A DNA stretch of 64,000 bases from Aminobacter sp. AP02 (GCF_003148805.1 NZ_QGGX01000015.1:84510-148509); one strand, 5' to 3'. Counted from the first letter of the stretch, positions 14,531 to 25,106 are shown. Translations and numbers: made by a program. The notes: generated from the sequence alone by a model not told the origin.

Positions 14531-17314
14531 ATGCTTGAGAAGACCTACGACGCCAAATCAGTCGAACCCAAGATTGCCAAGGCCTGGGAAGATGCCGATG
14601 CCTTCAAGGCCGGCGCGGGGGCTGCAGAAGGCGCGGAACCATTCACCATCGTAATCCCGCCGCCCAACGTTACCGGCTCGCTGCACATGGGCCACGCGCT
14701 CAACAACACGCTGCAGGACATTCTTGTCCGCTTCGAGCGCATGCGCGGCAAGAACGTGCTCTGGCAACCTGGCATGGACCATGCCGGCATCGCCACACAG
14801 ATGGTGGTCGAGCGCAAGCTGATGGAAAAGCAGATTCATCGCCGCGACCTGACGCGCGAGGATTTCATTGCGCGCGTGTGGGAGTGGAAGGACGAGTCGG
14901 GCGGCATGATCTTCAACCAGCTCAAGCGGCTGGGTGCTTCCTGTGACTGGTCGCGTGAACGCTTCACCATGGATGAGGGGCTGTCCAAGGCCGTCATCGA
15001 GGTGTTTGTCACGCTGCACAAGCAGGGCCTGATCTACAAGGACAAGCGCCTTGTGAACTGGGATCCGAAGCTGTTGACCGCCATCTCCGATCTCGAGGTC
15101 GAGCAGCACGAGGTCAATGGCAACCTATGGCACTTCCGCTATCCGGTCGAAGGCGAGGTCTACGATCCTGAGGATCCAAAGACCTACATCACTGTAGCAA
15201 CGACACGGCCGGAAACGATGCTCGGCGACACTGCCGTCGCCGTTCACCCGGACGATGAGCGCTATTCATCACTCGTTGGCAAGAATGTCGTGCTGCCGAT
15301 CGTCGGCCGCAAGATTCCGATCGTTGCCGACGAATATTCCGATCCGGAGAAAGGCTCTGGCGCGGTCAAGATCACGCCGGCCCACGACTTCAACGATTTT
15401 GAGGTCGGCAAGCGCCACAACTTGCCGGCGATCAACATCCTGACCGTCGAAGGCAACATCAACATCGTCGACAACGAGGAATTCCTCGAAGGTGTCGAGC
15501 GCAGCGAGTTGCGCGACGGTGTGTGGGCACAGCTCCACGGCCTCGACCGCTTCGAAGCCCGCAAGCTGATCGTCAAGATCATGGAGGAGGGCGGTTTTCT
15601 CGACAAGGTCGAACCGCACAAGCACATGGTGCCGCATGGCGACCGCGGCGGCGTGCCGATCGAGCCGTACCTGACCGACCAGTGGTGGGTCAACGCCGCC
15701 GAGATGGCAAAGCCCGCGATCCGCAGCGTGCGCGAGGGCCGCACCAACTTCGTCCCCAAGAACTGGGAGAAGACCTATTTCGACTGGATGGAAAACATCC
15801 AGCCCTGGTGCGTGTCGCGCCAGCTGTGGTGGGGGCACCAGATCCCGGCATGGTATGGCCCTGACGGCCATGTCTTTGTCGAACGCACCGAAGAAGAAGC
15901 GCTCGCCGCGGCGATCCAGCACTATCTCGCACTTGCCGGACCGTGGAAGGCCTGGGTCGAGGAGCAGCTTGAGAATTTCGAGCCCGGCAAGATCCTGACC
16001 CGCGACGAAGACGTGCTCGACACCTGGTTTTCGTCAGCGCTTTGGCCGTTCTCGACGCTCGGCTGGCCTGACAAGACGCCGGAACTCGACACTTACTACC
16101 AGACCGACGTTTTGGTGACCGGCTTCGACATCATCTTCTTCTGGGTCGCCCGGATGATGATGATGGGCTTGCACTTCATGGAAGAAGAGCCGTTCCACAC
16201 GGTCTATGTCCATGCGCTGGTTCGCGACAAGAGCGGCCAGAAGATGTCGAAGTCGAAGGGCAACGTCATCGATCCGCTCGAGCTGATCGACGAGTACGGT
16301 GCTGATGCCTTGCGCTTCACCTTGGCCATCATGGCTGCGCAAGGACGCGACGTGAAGCTCGACCCGGCCCGCATCGCCGGTTACCGCAACTTCGGAACCA
16401 AGCTGTGGAACGCCACGCGCTTTGCCGAGATGAACGGTGTCGCGCGCAATGACGAGTTCTGGCTCAACGACGCCAAGCTTACGGTCAACCGCTGGATCCT
16501 GACCGAACTCACCCGCGCGACGCGCGAAGTGACGGCGGCCATTACCACCTACCGCTTCAATGAAGCCGCGGGCGCTGCCTATCGCTTCGTCTGGAATACC
16601 TTCTGCGATTGGTACCTCGAACTGCTGAAGCCGATCTTCATGGGCGAAGACGAAGCCGCCAAGGCCGAAAGCCAGGCTGTGGCCGCTTTTGTGCTCGATG
16701 AGGTCTACAAGCTGCTGCACCCGATGATGCCGTTCATGACCGAGGAGTTGTGGGCGCATACGGCGGGCGAAGGCAAGGAGCGGGCGTCGCTGCTCTGCCA
16801 TGCAGCCTGGCCAGCGCCTGACTTCGAGGACACTGCTGCCGCCGCCGAGATCAACTGGCTGGTCGATCTGGTCAGCGGCATTCGCTCGGTGCGTTCGGAG
16901 ATGAACGTGCCGCCAGCGGCTATTGCGCCGCTGGTCTTTGTGGGCGCCAATGATGAGACGCTTGCGCGCCTCAAGCGTCATCAGTCGGCAATCGCCCGGC
17001 TGGCGCGTGTCGGCGAGATCACGCACGAGGCGGCAGCGCCCAAGGGGGCGGCGCAGATCGTTGCCGGCGAGGCCACCGCATGCCTGCCGCTCGGCAGCCT
17101 GATTGATCTCAGTGCGGAAGCCGCGCGCCTGCAAAAGGAGCTTGCCAAGACAACCGAAGAGATCGCGCGACTGCACAAGAAGCTGTCGAACGAAAAGTTC
17201 GTTGCCTCTGCTCCCGAAGAGATCGTCGCGGCCGAGCGTGAAAAACTCGAGGACTATCGCCAGATGCAGGAAAAGCTCGATACCGCGCTTTCCCGCGTCA
17301 GGGACGCCGGCTGA
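14531..17314 (+). CDS. valS: Valyl-tRNA synthetase
   Basis: The 927-aa class I synthetase charges tRNA-Val and edits misactivated threonine. The HIGH-type motif is [13 protein letters not shown] (residues 43-55), and the KMSKS motif is [10 protein letters not shown] (about 570). The CP1 editing domain lies between them with [20 protein letters not shown]. The C-terminus ends in the tRNA-binding coiled coil typical of ValRS ([20 protein letters not shown]). Length matches the family. Confidence 0.98.
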   Translation: MLEKTYDAKSVEPKIAKAWEDADAFKAGAGAAEGAEPFTIVIPPPNVTGSLHMGHALNNTLQDILVRFERMRGKNVLWQPGMDHAGIATQMVVERKLMEKQIHRRDLTREDFIARVWEWKDESGGMIFNQLKRLGASCDWSRERFTMDEGLSKAVIEVFVTLHKQGLIYKDKRLVNWDPKLLTAISDLEVEQHEVNGNLWHFRYPVEGEVYDPEDPKTYITVATTRPETMLGDTAVAVHPDDERYSSLVGKNVVLPIVGRKIPIVADEYSDPEKGSGAVKITPAHDFNDFEVGKRHNLPAINILTVEGNINIVDNEEFLEGVERSELRDGVWAQLHGLDRFEARKLIVKIMEEGGFLDKVEPHKHMVPHGDRGGVPIEPYLTDQWWVNAAEMAKPAIRSVREGRTNFVPKNWEKTYFDWMENIQPWCVSRQLWWGHQIPAWYGPDGHVFVERTEEEALAAAIQHYLALAGPWKAWVEEQLENFEPGKILTRDEDVLDTWFSSALWPFSTLGWPDKTPELDTYYQTDVLVTGFDIIFFWVARMMMMGLHFMEEEPFHTVYVHALVRDKSGQKMSKSKGNVIDPLELIDEYGADALRFTLAIMAAQGRDVKLDPARIAGYRNFGTKLWNATRFAEMNGVARNDEFWLNDAKLTVNRWILTELTRATREVTAAITTYRFNEAAGAAYRFVWNTFCDWYLELLKPIFMGEDEAAKAESQAVAAFVLDEVYKLLHPMMPFMTEELWAHTAGEGKERASLLCHAAWPAPDFEDTAAAAEINWLVDLVSGIRSVRSEMNVPPAAIAPLVFVGANDETLARLKRHQSAIARLARVGEITHEAAAPKGAAQIVAGEATACLPLGSLIDLSAEAARLQKELAKTTEEIARLHKKLSNEKFVASAPEEIVAAEREKLEDYRQMQEKLDTALSRVRDAG

Positions 17315-17331
17315 CGATTCGAAGTTCAACC

Positions 17332-17370
17332 CCTGCCGTGGCTTGACGCTGCGGCAGGAACTTCTTTTTT
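17332..17370 (+). terminator. Probable terminator of valS
   Basis: CCTGCCG and CGGCAGG pair around a 13-base loop, and a T-rich tail (CTTCTTTTTT) follows, starting 18 bases after the stop codon. Confidence 0.7.
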
Positions 17371-17678
17371 CTCGCTGTATACATGCCGCTGCGTAAGCTG
17401 AAGCTGATGTATCCATTTTTCGCCTGATTGTTGCCATAATGTAACAAAGGACTGAAATGGCGGGAAAATGCCTGTTTCCGCGCAATGATCCATGGGTATT
17501 CCTGGAAACTCTGTTCGCGAAAACAGCGAAATCACCAAAATTGACGTTTGCGTAAGCGGAAGGTCTGCGGCGATCACGCCGAGAGGCGCATTCGGCGCGG
17601 GCGTTTGTGAAAAATCAATGTTGCGTGAAGACAATGAAATCGTTCAATTCGGCTCACGAGCATTCGGGAGAGGACCTA
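17371..17678. other. Leader and promoter region of the FadL-type porin gene
   Basis: No convincing gene lies here. A small inverted repeat (TTCGC, 7 bases, GCGAA at about 17515) and a TTGACG element (17541) may belong to the porin promoter. The ribosome site GAGAGGA comes just before ATG 17679. Confidence 0.35.
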
Positions 17679-18938
17679 ATGAATTTTTTGCGTTTCAAAG
17701 CGCTGCTGGGGGCAACGGCGCTGACAATCGTTGCGGCAAGCGCGGCGCAGGCCGGTGGTTTTGACCGCGGCGGTGTCAATATTGACCAGTTGTTTGATGC
17801 AGCACCTTACTCGTTTGAAGCCGGCGTGACCTATGTGTCGCCTCAGCGCACGTTGAAGAATGTCCGCCGCCTCGACCCCTCAGGTCTGAAGTCACCAGAG
17901 GTCAAGGTCGAAGGCGATTATGCCGTGCCGCGCGTCGGCCTGAAGTTCAACGTTGTCGAACCTGTTGACTGCTTGGCTTCATATACAAAGCCATATGGTG
18001 CTGACGCCGACTACGGTCTCAACAATGCCTATTCCCCGACAGCCGTGAAATTTTCGATTGATACTAACGACTTCGGCCTCACTTGCTCTTACAAGGTGGC
18101 CGTCGGCAAGGGATCGTTCCGCTTCATTGGTGGCGTATCCTATCAGGATGTAGACGCGTTTCTATCGCGCCAGACACTTCTCGGTTTGAGCGCTATCGGT
18201 GGTCCGCTCCCCGCCGGCAATTTGGGCAATACCGGCGTTGGGACCTTCAAACTTTCTGATTCAACCTGGGGCTGGCGCATCGGCGGCGCTTACGAAATGC
18301 CTGAAATCGCCCTCCGTGCGAGCCTGATGTATTATTCGAAATACAATTATGATGGCCTTTCGGGCACTGTCGACACGACCGGATTCAGTGGCCGTGGTTT
18401 CCCCGCTAACTTGCGTCCGGGTTCAACCGGGGTCTTCCCGGTGTCGGCGTCCGCCGAGATTCCGCAGGCCCTCGAGTTTAAGTTCCAGACGGGTATTGCG
18501 CCGGACTGGCTGGCATTCGGCTCCGTCCGCTGGCAGGAATGGAGCAAGCTTGGCGTCATTCCGATCACGGGTGTCCGGAGCCCCGTTAATGGCGCTGCAT
18601 CGAAGGTGTCCTTCGATCCGCTCTATCGCGACGGCTGGACGGTTGCCGGCGGTATCGGCCACAAGTTCAGCGACATGATTAGCGGTGCTGCCCAGATCAC
18701 CTGGGATCGCGGCACGTCCACCATCTCGGGCTATCAGTCGGACACCTGGAACTTTGGTGCCGGCGTATCCGTGGCTGCGACCGAGAACATCGAATTCCGA
18801 CTGGGTGGGTCGATCGGCATCATGACCAGCGGAACGTCGGCCTATAACGGCGTCGGCGACGTAGCAAATGCCGTCATTTACGAATTTGACAGCGATCCGG
18901 TCTATGCGGGCGCGGCGTCCGTGAAGATCAAGTTCTGA
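17679..18938 (+). CDS. OmpP1/FadL-family outer-membrane transporter
   Basis: The start at ATG 17679 gives a signal peptide (FLRFKALLGATALTIVAASA, then AQA) and a 419-aa protein; the upstream frame to 17607 is rejected for this reason. The mature protein is a beta-barrel: alternating hydrophobic strands, many Tyr/Trp/Gly, and a C-terminal Phe (KIKF) as needed for Bam recognition. FadL proteins pass long-chain fatty acids and other hydrophobic molecules through a lateral opening. The exact substrate cannot be read. Confidence 0.88.
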   Translation: MNFLRFKALLGATALTIVAASAAQAGGFDRGGVNIDQLFDAAPYSFEAGVTYVSPQRTLKNVRRLDPSGLKSPEVKVEGDYAVPRVGLKFNVVEPVDCLASYTKPYGADADYGLNNAYSPTAVKFSIDTNDFGLTCSYKVAVGKGSFRFIGGVSYQDVDAFLSRQTLLGLSAIGGPLPAGNLGNTGVGTFKLSDSTWGWRIGGAYEMPEIALRASLMYYSKYNYDGLSGTVDTTGFSGRGFPANLRPGSTGVFPVSASAEIPQALEFKFQTGIAPDWLAFGSVRWQEWSKLGVIPITGVRSPVNGAASKVSFDPLYRDGWTVAGGIGHKFSDMISGAAQITWDRGTSTISGYQSDTWNFGAGVSVAATENIEFRLGGSIGIMTSGTSAYNGVGDVANAVIYEFDSDPVYAGAASVKIKF

Positions 18939-18993
18939 CCAAATCGCCATGATCCCTTGCTCCCTGTAGATACTATGGGGAGCAGGACAATTG

Positions 18994-19020
18994 AGCCGGG
19001 CGTCATGCCCGGCTTTTTGT
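18994..19020 (+). terminator. Rho-independent terminator of the porin gene
   Basis: AGCCGGGC and GCCCGGCT form an 8-bp stem with a 5-base loop, followed by TTTTG. Confidence 0.93.
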
Positions 19021-19668
19021 TGCCCGGGGTCCATTTCCATTTCGGAAACCATGGCGCGGCAAGTCCGCAACAGTTGTGACGATTCAGCAACACTTTTCCA
19101 GCAAGCTTTCAGCTATGGAACGAAGCGGGACAATTGCCCATTTCCCGCCATAAACCCGGCGCACCCCGGATAGGTCTTTTGATCAGTACCCGGATGTCGG
19201 GCGTAACAGGGCCGCATTGATGCGGCAGGAACAGGAATGAACGCCAAGGCGATCTTCAAGGCCAAGCTTTCCAGCCCGCGCGAGGCGGCGGCCCTGGCGC
19301 ATGCGGCTGCCTGTTCCTATTTCTCAGCGAGAACGCCTGCCGGTTGCGGAAGTGATCTTGCGATGGCCACCACACAGGCTCGGCCGATGAGGACCTTCTT
19401 CGATCACGATTGCTTGCACCAAATTGGCCGTACTTTGGTCGAAAACGGCGAGCATCTTAGCTGCATGGATGCTCAGGACATGAAGCGCCCGGCCAAAATC
19501 CTTGGCATGGTGCAGTCCGAGGCAGAACTGGCGGAGAGGGTGAAAGACTTGAAACCGTGCTCGACCGGCGGTCGGTTGGGCGCGACGTGGAATTATGTCC
19601 GAACCGAGCGGCCAAGCCGTGACGGTACGGTCATCTCCCATCCCGGTGGGCGAAAGAAACGCACTGCT
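19021..19668. other. 650-base region upstream of exoR without a confirmed gene
   Basis: The exoR reading frame stays open upstream from 19669 back to 19237, but the extension lacks the composition of a secreted protein and would bury the exoR signal peptide. Opposing frames are no better. It should hold the exoR promoter and a long 5' leader; a small RNA is possible but I see no defined structure. Confidence 0.4.
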
Positions 19669-20487
19669 ATGCGCATCTCTGAGTTGGTAAGAGCATCAGC
19701 CTTTTCGGCGCTCGTCGCGGCCAGTCTTCTGGGTGCCGCTGGCGAAGCGCTGGCGTTCGACGACAAGGTCTTCGACGACAAGACCGGGGTGAAGCCGCAG
19801 TCGAGCCCGTGGGCCGTGTTCCAGTTCGGGTTCTCCGCCTACAAGAGCGGCCACAAGGACCAGGCCGTCGAGGCCTATCGCTATGCCGCTGAAAATGGCC
19901 AGATCGGTGCCACCTGGAAGCTCGCGCGCATGTATGCCGAAGGCGACGGTGTGGCCCAGAACGATTACGAGGCCTTCAAGTTCTTCACCGAGATCGCCGA
20001 ACAGGATGTCGAGCCCGGCTCGCCCGAGGAGAGCTACGTCTCCGATGCGCTCGTGGCGCTTGGCGGCTACATGAAGGAAGGCATTCCCGGCAGCCCGGTG
20101 TCTGCCAACCCGGTCGCTGCGCAGGAATACTACATGCGCGCCGCCGCCAACTACCGCAATCCCAACGCCCAGTACGAAATGGGCAAGATGTTCCTCAGGG
20201 GCGACGGCGGCGTGAAGGTGTCGGTCAAGCAGGCCGGTCGCTGGCTGCAGCTTGCCGCCGAAAAGGGCCATGCCGGTGCACAGGCGACCCTTGGCAACTT
20301 GCTGTTCCAGAGCGGCAAGGTGGTACGTGGCCTTGCGATGATGACCGCGGCCCTCGAACGCGCACAGCCCTCAGACCAGCCGTGGATCCGCGGCATGCAG
20401 GAAGAGGCGTTCGCGCTGGCCGACGAATCCGATCGCCGCACGGCTATCTCACTGGCCGAGGACATCCTGACCAAGGGCAATCAGTAG
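19669..20487 (+). CDS. exoR: ExoR, periplasmic regulator of exopolysaccharide synthesis (Sel1 repeats)
   Basis: The 272-aa protein starts at ATG 19669 with MRISELVRASAFSALVAASL, which closely resembles the known rhizobial ExoR signal peptide, then FDDK at the mature end. Sel1-type repeats follow (AVEAYRYAAENGQIGATWKL, LARMYAEGDGV, AAANYRNPNAQYEMGKMFL, LAAEKGHAGAQATLGNLLF). In Sinorhizobium, ExoR binds and silences the sensor ExoS of the ExoS-ChvI two-component system, controlling succinoglycan and motility, and is degraded under acid or host signals. Neither exoS nor chvI is in the window. Confidence 0.94.
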   Translation: MRISELVRASAFSALVAASLLGAAGEALAFDDKVFDDKTGVKPQSSPWAVFQFGFSAYKSGHKDQAVEAYRYAAENGQIGATWKLARMYAEGDGVAQNDYEAFKFFTEIAEQDVEPGSPEESYVSDALVALGGYMKEGIPGSPVSANPVAAQEYYMRAAANYRNPNAQYEMGKMFLRGDGGVKVSVKQAGRWLQLAAEKGHAGAQATLGNLLFQSGKVVRGLAMMTAALERAQPSDQPWIRGMQEEAFALADESDRRTAISLAEDILTKGNQ

Positions 20488-20530
20488 GCGTTATGCTTGC
20501 TGCAGCAACATTGCAGTAGTCTGACGCCGA

Positions 20531-20560
20531 GACTGCCGATAGGCAGTCCTGAGCTTTTTC
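20531..20560 (+). terminator. Probable terminator between exoR and xthA
   Basis: GACTGCC pairs with GGCAGTC around a GATA loop; CTGAGCTTTTTC follows. It sits between convergent genes and reads in the exoR direction. Confidence 0.65.
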
Positions 20561-20614
20561 CAAGTCTGATCATGGCCAGGTCCGCCGGAGTCGAAACTGC
20601 GGCGGTGCCTTGTT

Positions 20615-21406
20615 TCATGCCGCTTGAAGATTGAGATCGATCGCGACCGGAACGTGGTCGGAGGGTTTTTCCCACCCGCGAACGTGCTTTTCGATCGATG
20701 CCGAGGCGAACCGGTTCGCAGCTTCGGGCGACAAGAGCAGGTGATCGATGCGGATGCCGTTGTTCTTCTGCCAGGCACCGGCCTGATAGTCCCAGAATGT
20801 GTAGACGTCGGGCTGGTCGGTAACCGCGCGCACGGCTTCGGTGAAACCCAGGTTCAACAGCCGGCGGAATGCCTGGCGCGTCTCGGGTTGGTATAGTGCA
20901 TCGCCCAGCCACATTTCGATGTTGCGGGCATCGACGGCCTCCGGGATGACGTTGTAGTCGCCGGCCAATACGAGAGCTTCTTCCAGCGCCAGTCGTTCCG
21001 CCGCCCAGCGTTCAAGCCGTGACATCCAAGACAGCTTGTAGGGGAATTTCTCTGTCCCTACGGGGTTGCCGTTGGGCAAGTAGAGCGAGACGACGCGCAA
21101 CGCGCCCTTGTCGGTTGAAAATACCCCCTCGATAAATCGCGACTGTTCATCGGAATCATCGCCGGGCAGGCCGCGATTGACCTCGTCGAAGCGCAGCTTG
21201 GACAGTATAGCGACGCCGTTGAAGCCTTTTTGGCCATGTGTTTCGACGTTGTAGCCAAGCGCTTCGATCTCAAGTCGTGGGAATTGATCGTCGACCGTCT
21301 TTATTTCTTGCAGGCACACGATGTCGGGCGCGCTTTCTCTAAGCCAATGCACCAGGTTCTCGATGCGGGCTCTGACGCCGTTGATGTTCCAGGTTACGAT
21401 CTTCAT
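20615..21406 (-). CDS. xthA: Exodeoxyribonuclease III / AP endonuclease
   Basis: The 263-aa enzyme starts at MKIVTWNINGVRARI (ATG 21406; a GTG three codons upstream is open). It has the exonuclease-endonuclease-phosphatase motifs: CLQEIKT with the metal-binding Glu, LAGDYNV with the catalytic Asp, and the C-terminal SDHVPVAIDL with the catalytic His. It cuts at abasic sites and trims 3' blocked ends in base-excision repair. It is convergent with exoR. Confidence 0.96.
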   Translation of the reverse strand: MKIVTWNINGVRARIENLVHWLRESAPDIVCLQEIKTVDDQFPRLEIEALGYNVETHGQKGFNGVAILSKLRFDEVNRGLPGDDSDEQSRFIEGVFSTDKGALRVVSLYLPNGNPVGTEKFPYKLSWMSRLERWAAERLALEEALVLAGDYNVIPEAVDARNIEMWLGDALYQPETRQAFRRLLNLGFTEAVRAVTDQPDVYTFWDYQAGAWQKNNGIRIDHLLLSPEAANRFASASIEKHVRGWEKPSDHVPVAIDLNLQAA

Positions 21407-21492
21407 GAATTTCACGCGATTATTTCAAATAAATCTTGATAGCCTGCGCGGCCGTTCCGGACGATCCTGCACCATCCCTTGGGAGAAGGGAA

Positions 21493-21521
21493 CCGGTCCT
21501 CTTCGGCATTCTTTGGACCGG
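21493..21521 (+). promoter_or_regulatory. Leader hairpin upstream of the xanthine/uracil permease gene
   Basis: CCGGTCC and GGACCGG pair around a 15-base loop 24 bases before the start codon, close to the GGGGAAC ribosome site. A small second hairpin (CCCTT, GGGAG, AAGGG) precedes it. It could be a translation-control element such as a purine-sensing leader, but I cannot confirm a known riboswitch consensus. Confidence 0.4.
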
Positions 21522-21544
21522 CTGGCAAAAGGGGAACAAATGCC

Positions 21545-23029
21545 ATGTCCAACAGTCCACATCCTGTGGACGAGGTGCTACCAGCGCCTCGTCTAGCCGC
21601 GCTTGGAATCCAGCATGTGCTGGTCATGTATGCCGGCGCAATCGCAGTACCTCTCATCATCGGTCGCGCGCTCAAGCTCGACCCGGAGCAGGTCGCCTTC
21701 CTGATTTCAGCCGACCTCTTCGTCTGCGGCGTGGTCACCATCATCCAGTCATTCGGCGCGACGCAATGGTTCGGCATCAAGCTGCCGGTGATGATGGGCG
21801 TGACCTTCGCCGCCGTCGGCCCGATGGTGGCCATGGCCAACGCCAACCAGGGACCGGATGGCGCCCGCATGATCTTCGGCGCCATCATTGGCGCGGGCAT
21901 CGTGGCCTTTTTGATTGCACCCTTGGTCAGCCGGATGTTGCGGTTCTTCCCGCCGGTCGTTACCGGCACCATCATCGTGGTGATCGGCGCATCCTTGATG
22001 CGTATCGGCATCAACTGGATCTTCGGCAATCCCTTTGGACCTACCGCACCGAAGCTCGTCGCGCCCGAGCATGCCGAGTGGCTGAAGACGGTAACCGACA
22101 TGGCTGCTGCCACCGGCTCGACCATTCCGCCGATTCCAGCCAAGCTGGCACTCGCCGCAACAGCACCGAACGCTGCCTATGCGCCGCTCGTCAATGTCGG
22201 CGTCTCGGCAGTGGTGCTGGTCTCCATCCTGGCAATCGCCAAGTTCGGCAAGGGCTTCCTGGCCAACATCGCCGTGCTGCTCGGCATCGTCATCGGCGGC
22301 GTGCTTACCGCCTCGCTTGGCATGATGCATTTCGACAAGGTGGCGTCTGCCGGCTGGTTCGAACTCATCACGCCGCTACGTTTCGGCATGCCGATCTTCG
22401 ATCCGATCCTGATCATTACCATGGTGCTTGTGATGATCGTCGTCATGATCGAATCGACCGGTATGTTCCTGGCCCTTGGCGACATGACGGGTAGGAAGGT
22501 GACGCAACCGATGCTTTCGGCAGGCCTGCGTACTGATGGACTTGGCACCATCATTGGTGGCCTGTTCAACACCTTCCCCTATACCAGCTTCTCGCAAAAT
22601 GTCGGTCTCGTCGGCGTCACCGGCGTCAAGAGCCGTTTCGTTTGCGTCGCTGGCGGTGTGATCCTGATCATTCTCGGCCTCGTGCCCAAGATGGGAGCGC
22701 TGGTCGAATCGTTGCCTACCGTCGTGCTGGGTGGTGCCGGTCTGGTGATGTTCGGCATGGTGGCGGCGACTGGTATCCGCATTCTGTCCAATGTCGACTT
22801 CAAGACCAACCGCAACAACCTGTTCGTCGTCGCGGTTTCCATCGGCTTTGGCATGATCCCGCTGGTAGCGCCCGACTTCAAGATGTGGATGCCGCACGAC
22901 ATCCACCCACTCATCGAGTCGGGCATTCTGCTGGCGTCGGTTTCGGCAGTGGTGCTGAATGCCTTCTTCAACGGCACCAAGGAAAACGAAGCCGAAATCC
23001 GCGAAGCGGCGATGGCGTCGGAAGCCTGA
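21545..23029 (+). CDS. Nucleobase:cation symporter 2 (xanthine/uracil permease family)
   Basis: The 494-aa inner-membrane protein starts at ATG 21545 with GGGGAAC upstream. About 14 membrane helices can be drawn. Family marks include GIQHVLVMYAGAIAVPLIIG near the N-terminus, the conserved Gln/Glu-bearing region, and FNTFPYTSFSQNVGLVGVTG in the second half, which forms part of the substrate site. It imports xanthine, uric acid or uracil with protons. NTFPYTSFSQN favours the xanthine/urate branch, but substrate choice needs assay. Confidence 0.9.
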   Translation: MSNSPHPVDEVLPAPRLAALGIQHVLVMYAGAIAVPLIIGRALKLDPEQVAFLISADLFVCGVVTIIQSFGATQWFGIKLPVMMGVTFAAVGPMVAMANANQGPDGARMIFGAIIGAGIVAFLIAPLVSRMLRFFPPVVTGTIIVVIGASLMRIGINWIFGNPFGPTAPKLVAPEHAEWLKTVTDMAAATGSTIPPIPAKLALAATAPNAAYAPLVNVGVSAVVLVSILAIAKFGKGFLANIAVLLGIVIGGVLTASLGMMHFDKVASAGWFELITPLRFGMPIFDPILIITMVLVMIVVMIESTGMFLALGDMTGRKVTQPMLSAGLRTDGLGTIIGGLFNTFPYTSFSQNVGLVGVTGVKSRFVCVAGGVILIILGLVPKMGALVESLPTVVLGGAGLVMFGMVAATGIRILSNVDFKTNRNNLFVVAVSIGFGMIPLVAPDFKMWMPHDIHPLIESGILLASVSAVVLNAFFNGTKENEAEIREAAMASEA

Positions 23030-23048
23030 TTGCTCGCAGGGTCAAGAG

Positions 23049-23079
23049 AAAGGGCCGTCCCACGGGGCGGCCCTTTTTC
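23049..23079 (+). terminator. Rho-independent terminator of the permease gene
   Basis: AAAGGGCCG and CGGCCCTTT form a 9-bp stem around ten bases, with a T run. It lies between convergent genes and may serve both. Confidence 0.92.
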
Positions 23080-23081
23080 GT

Positions 23082-23465
23082 TCAGCCAGGCTTGCGCTCG
23101 ACAAGCCCGACCGTGTTGCCGGCGGGGTCTTTTAGGAAAGCCATCCATTCGCATTCGCCGGCCGGGCCGAACTCGCCACTGGAGTCCCGGTGGACGAGCG
23201 TTGGCGCAGTGGTGAATGCAACGCCGTTGTCGGACGCCGTTTCGTAGAACGTGTCGAGTTCGATGATGTCGAGATAGACGGTTGCCTGCGGCACGCCGCC
23301 GGTGAAGAACAACCTGGTGGCTCCTGCCATGATGAAGGCGATGCCAGGTGGGTCATAGCGGGCGTGTACGGACAAGCCGAACACCTCGAGCCAGAAGGCG
23401 AGGGTCGCGTCGATGTCGCGGCCAGCCGAGAGCGCAACCTGACGGAGCGCTCCGACTCGGCGCAT
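23082..23465 (-). CDS. VOC (glyoxalase/bleomycin resistance-like) family protein
   Basis: The 127-aa protein has the beta-alpha-beta-beta-beta modules of the vicinal oxygen chelate fold: ATLAFWLEVFGLSVHARYD in the first half and EWMAFLKDPAGNTVGLVERK at the end. The final Glu in GLVE is a usual metal ligand. Members are lyases, dioxygenases or binding proteins, and the substrate cannot be told. It lies two bases downstream of erpA on the same strand, so the two are probably cotranscribed. Confidence 0.87.
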   Translation of the reverse strand: MRRVGALRQVALSAGRDIDATLAFWLEVFGLSVHARYDPPGIAFIMAGATRLFFTGGVPQATVYLDIIELDTFYETASDNGVAFTTAPTLVHRDSSGEFGPAGECEWMAFLKDPAGNTVGLVERKPG

Positions 23466-23467
23466 GG

Positions 23468-23815
23468 CTAGATGGAGAAGCTGGTGCCGCAGCCGCAGCC
23501 AGCGACCGCATTGGGGTTCTTGATCTGGAACGACTGTCCCATCAGGTCGTCGACGAAGTCAACAACCGAACCGCCCATGTAGACAAGCGACAGGTCGTCG
23601 ACGAGCAGCGTCGCGCCATCGCGTTCGATCGCTACGTCGTCATCGTTGCGGGCGTCGACGAGGTCGAACTTGTAGGAAAAGCCGGAACAGCCACCGCCTT
23701 CGACGGAAATACGCAGTGCTATCTTGCCGGGATCGCTGGCCACGATCTTCGCAATCCGCTTGGCAGCGGCTTCGGTCATGTCGACTTTCATGGCAGTCTT
23801 GGCGTCAGCGCCCAT
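23468..23815 (-). CDS. erpA: A-type iron-sulfur carrier ErpA/IscA family
   Basis: ATG 23815 with AAGG upstream gives 115 aa. The three metal-binding cysteines are present: [11 protein letters not shown] in the middle and GCGCGTSF at the C-terminus. The family hands assembled Fe-S clusters to target apoproteins. It is divergent from dgt, a typical rhizobial arrangement, and is followed by a VOC gene. ErpA versus IscA cannot be split with certainty from sequence alone. Confidence 0.92.
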   Translation of the reverse strand: MGADAKTAMKVDMTEAAAKRIAKIVASDPGKIALRISVEGGGCSGFSYKFDLVDARNDDDVAIERDGATLLVDDLSLVYMGGSVVDFVDDLMGQSFQIKNPNAVAGCGCGTSFSI

Positions 23816-23885
23816 CGGCGTCACCTTGCTTTCGGTTTCTTATGATAGGTATGAAGCCACCTGTGGCAAGTCAACAGGTGGGAGT

Positions 23886-25106
23886 ATGGCAAGCGAGCGG
23901 CAACTTGGCGATATCGGCTTCGGCTACCGGCCGCGCGCGGCCTACGCCTGCGATCCCGCGCGTTCGCGGGGCCGCCTCTTCGACGAGGTCGAGAGCCCGA
24001 CGCGCACGCCGTTTCAACGCGACCGCGACCGCATCATCCATTCGACCGCCTTTCGCCGTCTCAAGCACAAGACGCAGGTGTTCGTTGCCCATGAAGGCGA
24101 TCATTTCCGCACACGGCTGACGCATACGATCGAGGTCGCCCAGATCGCACGCGCCTTGGCGCGCGCCCTGCGCTGCGACGAGGACCTGGCCGAGGCGATC
24201 GCGCTGGTCCATGATTTCGGCCATACGCCGTTTGGCCACACCGGCGAGGATGCGCTGAACGACAAGATGGCGGCCTGGGGCGGCTTCGACCATAACGCCC
24301 AATCCTTGCGCATCGTGACTAGACTGGAGCGGCGCTACGCTGAGTTCGACGGGCTCAATCTGACCTGGGAAACCCTTGAGGGGCTGGTCAAGCACAATGG
24401 GCCGTTGACCGACGCTACCGGAAAGGGCCTGAAGGGGCCGGTCCCGCAGGCGATCCGCGACTATTCGGAACTGCATGACCTCGAACTTGACCGCTTCGCC
24501 AGCCTGGAGGCCCAATGCGCGGCGATCGCCGACGACATCGCCTACAACACCCACGACATTGACGATGGGCTGAGAGCGGGGCTGCTGACCCTCGACATGC
24601 TCGACGCGGTTTCGCTGCCTGCCTCGATCCTGCGCGGCGTACGCGAACGCTATCCCGCGCTTGATGTGGTGCGTACCGGCCACGAACTGATGCGCCGGCA
24701 GATAACGATCTTTGTCGAGGATGTGATTTCGACCGCCGCCGCCAAGATCGCGCGTGCGGCACCGCAGAGTGCCGACGACATCAGGGCGGCCGGTGAGGCG
24801 ATGGTGACCTTTTCCGATGCAATGGCGGCGTCGGAGAAGGAGTTGAAGGCCTTTCTCTACCGCAACATGTATCGGCATTCCGAGGTGATGCGGGTGCGCG
24901 CCGATGCCGACAGCATCGTGCGCGACCTGTTCGATGTCTATTTCGCCGATCCGCGCGCCATGCCCGAAGGCTGGCGCGAGGGGCTCGACCGGGCCGAAGA
25001 CCGCATCAAGGCACGCGCCGTCGCCGACTTTCTGGCCGGCATGACCGATACCTATGCGATCAAGGAACACCGGCGCTTGTTTGACCATACGCCCGATTTG
25101 GGTTAG
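23886..25106 (+). CDS. dgt: Deoxyguanosinetriphosphate triphosphohydrolase-like protein
   Basis: The 406-aa protein starts at [15 protein letters not shown]. It has the dGTPase signature: [20 protein letters not shown], then the HD metal site in [15 protein letters not shown] and [15 protein letters not shown]. It hydrolyses dNTPs to nucleoside and triphosphate, helping to set dNTP pools. The type 2 (dgt-like) subfamily is usual in alphaproteobacteria. argS follows 62 bases later. Confidence 0.95.
   Translation: MASERQLGDIGFGYRPRAAYACDPARSRGRLFDEVESPTRTPFQRDRDRIIHSTAFRRLKHKTQVFVAHEGDHFRTRLTHTIEVAQIARALARALRCDEDLAEAIALVHDFGHTPFGHTGEDALNDKMAAWGGFDHNAQSLRIVTRLERRYAEFDGLNLTWETLEGLVKHNGPLTDATGKGLKGPVPQAIRDYSELHDLELDRFASLEAQCAAIADDIAYNTHDIDDGLRAGLLTLDMLDAVSLPASILRGVRERYPALDVVRTGHELMRRQITIFVEDVISTAAAKIARAAPQSADDIRAAGEAMVTFSDAMAASEKELKAFLYRNMYRHSEVMRVRADADSIVRDLFDVYFADPRAMPEGWREGLDRAEDRIKARAVADFLAGMTDTYAIKEHRRLFDHTPDLG

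Noticed and set aside
16034..17485. 483-codon minus-strand open frame opposite valS
   Set aside because: Shadow of valS in high-GC DNA.
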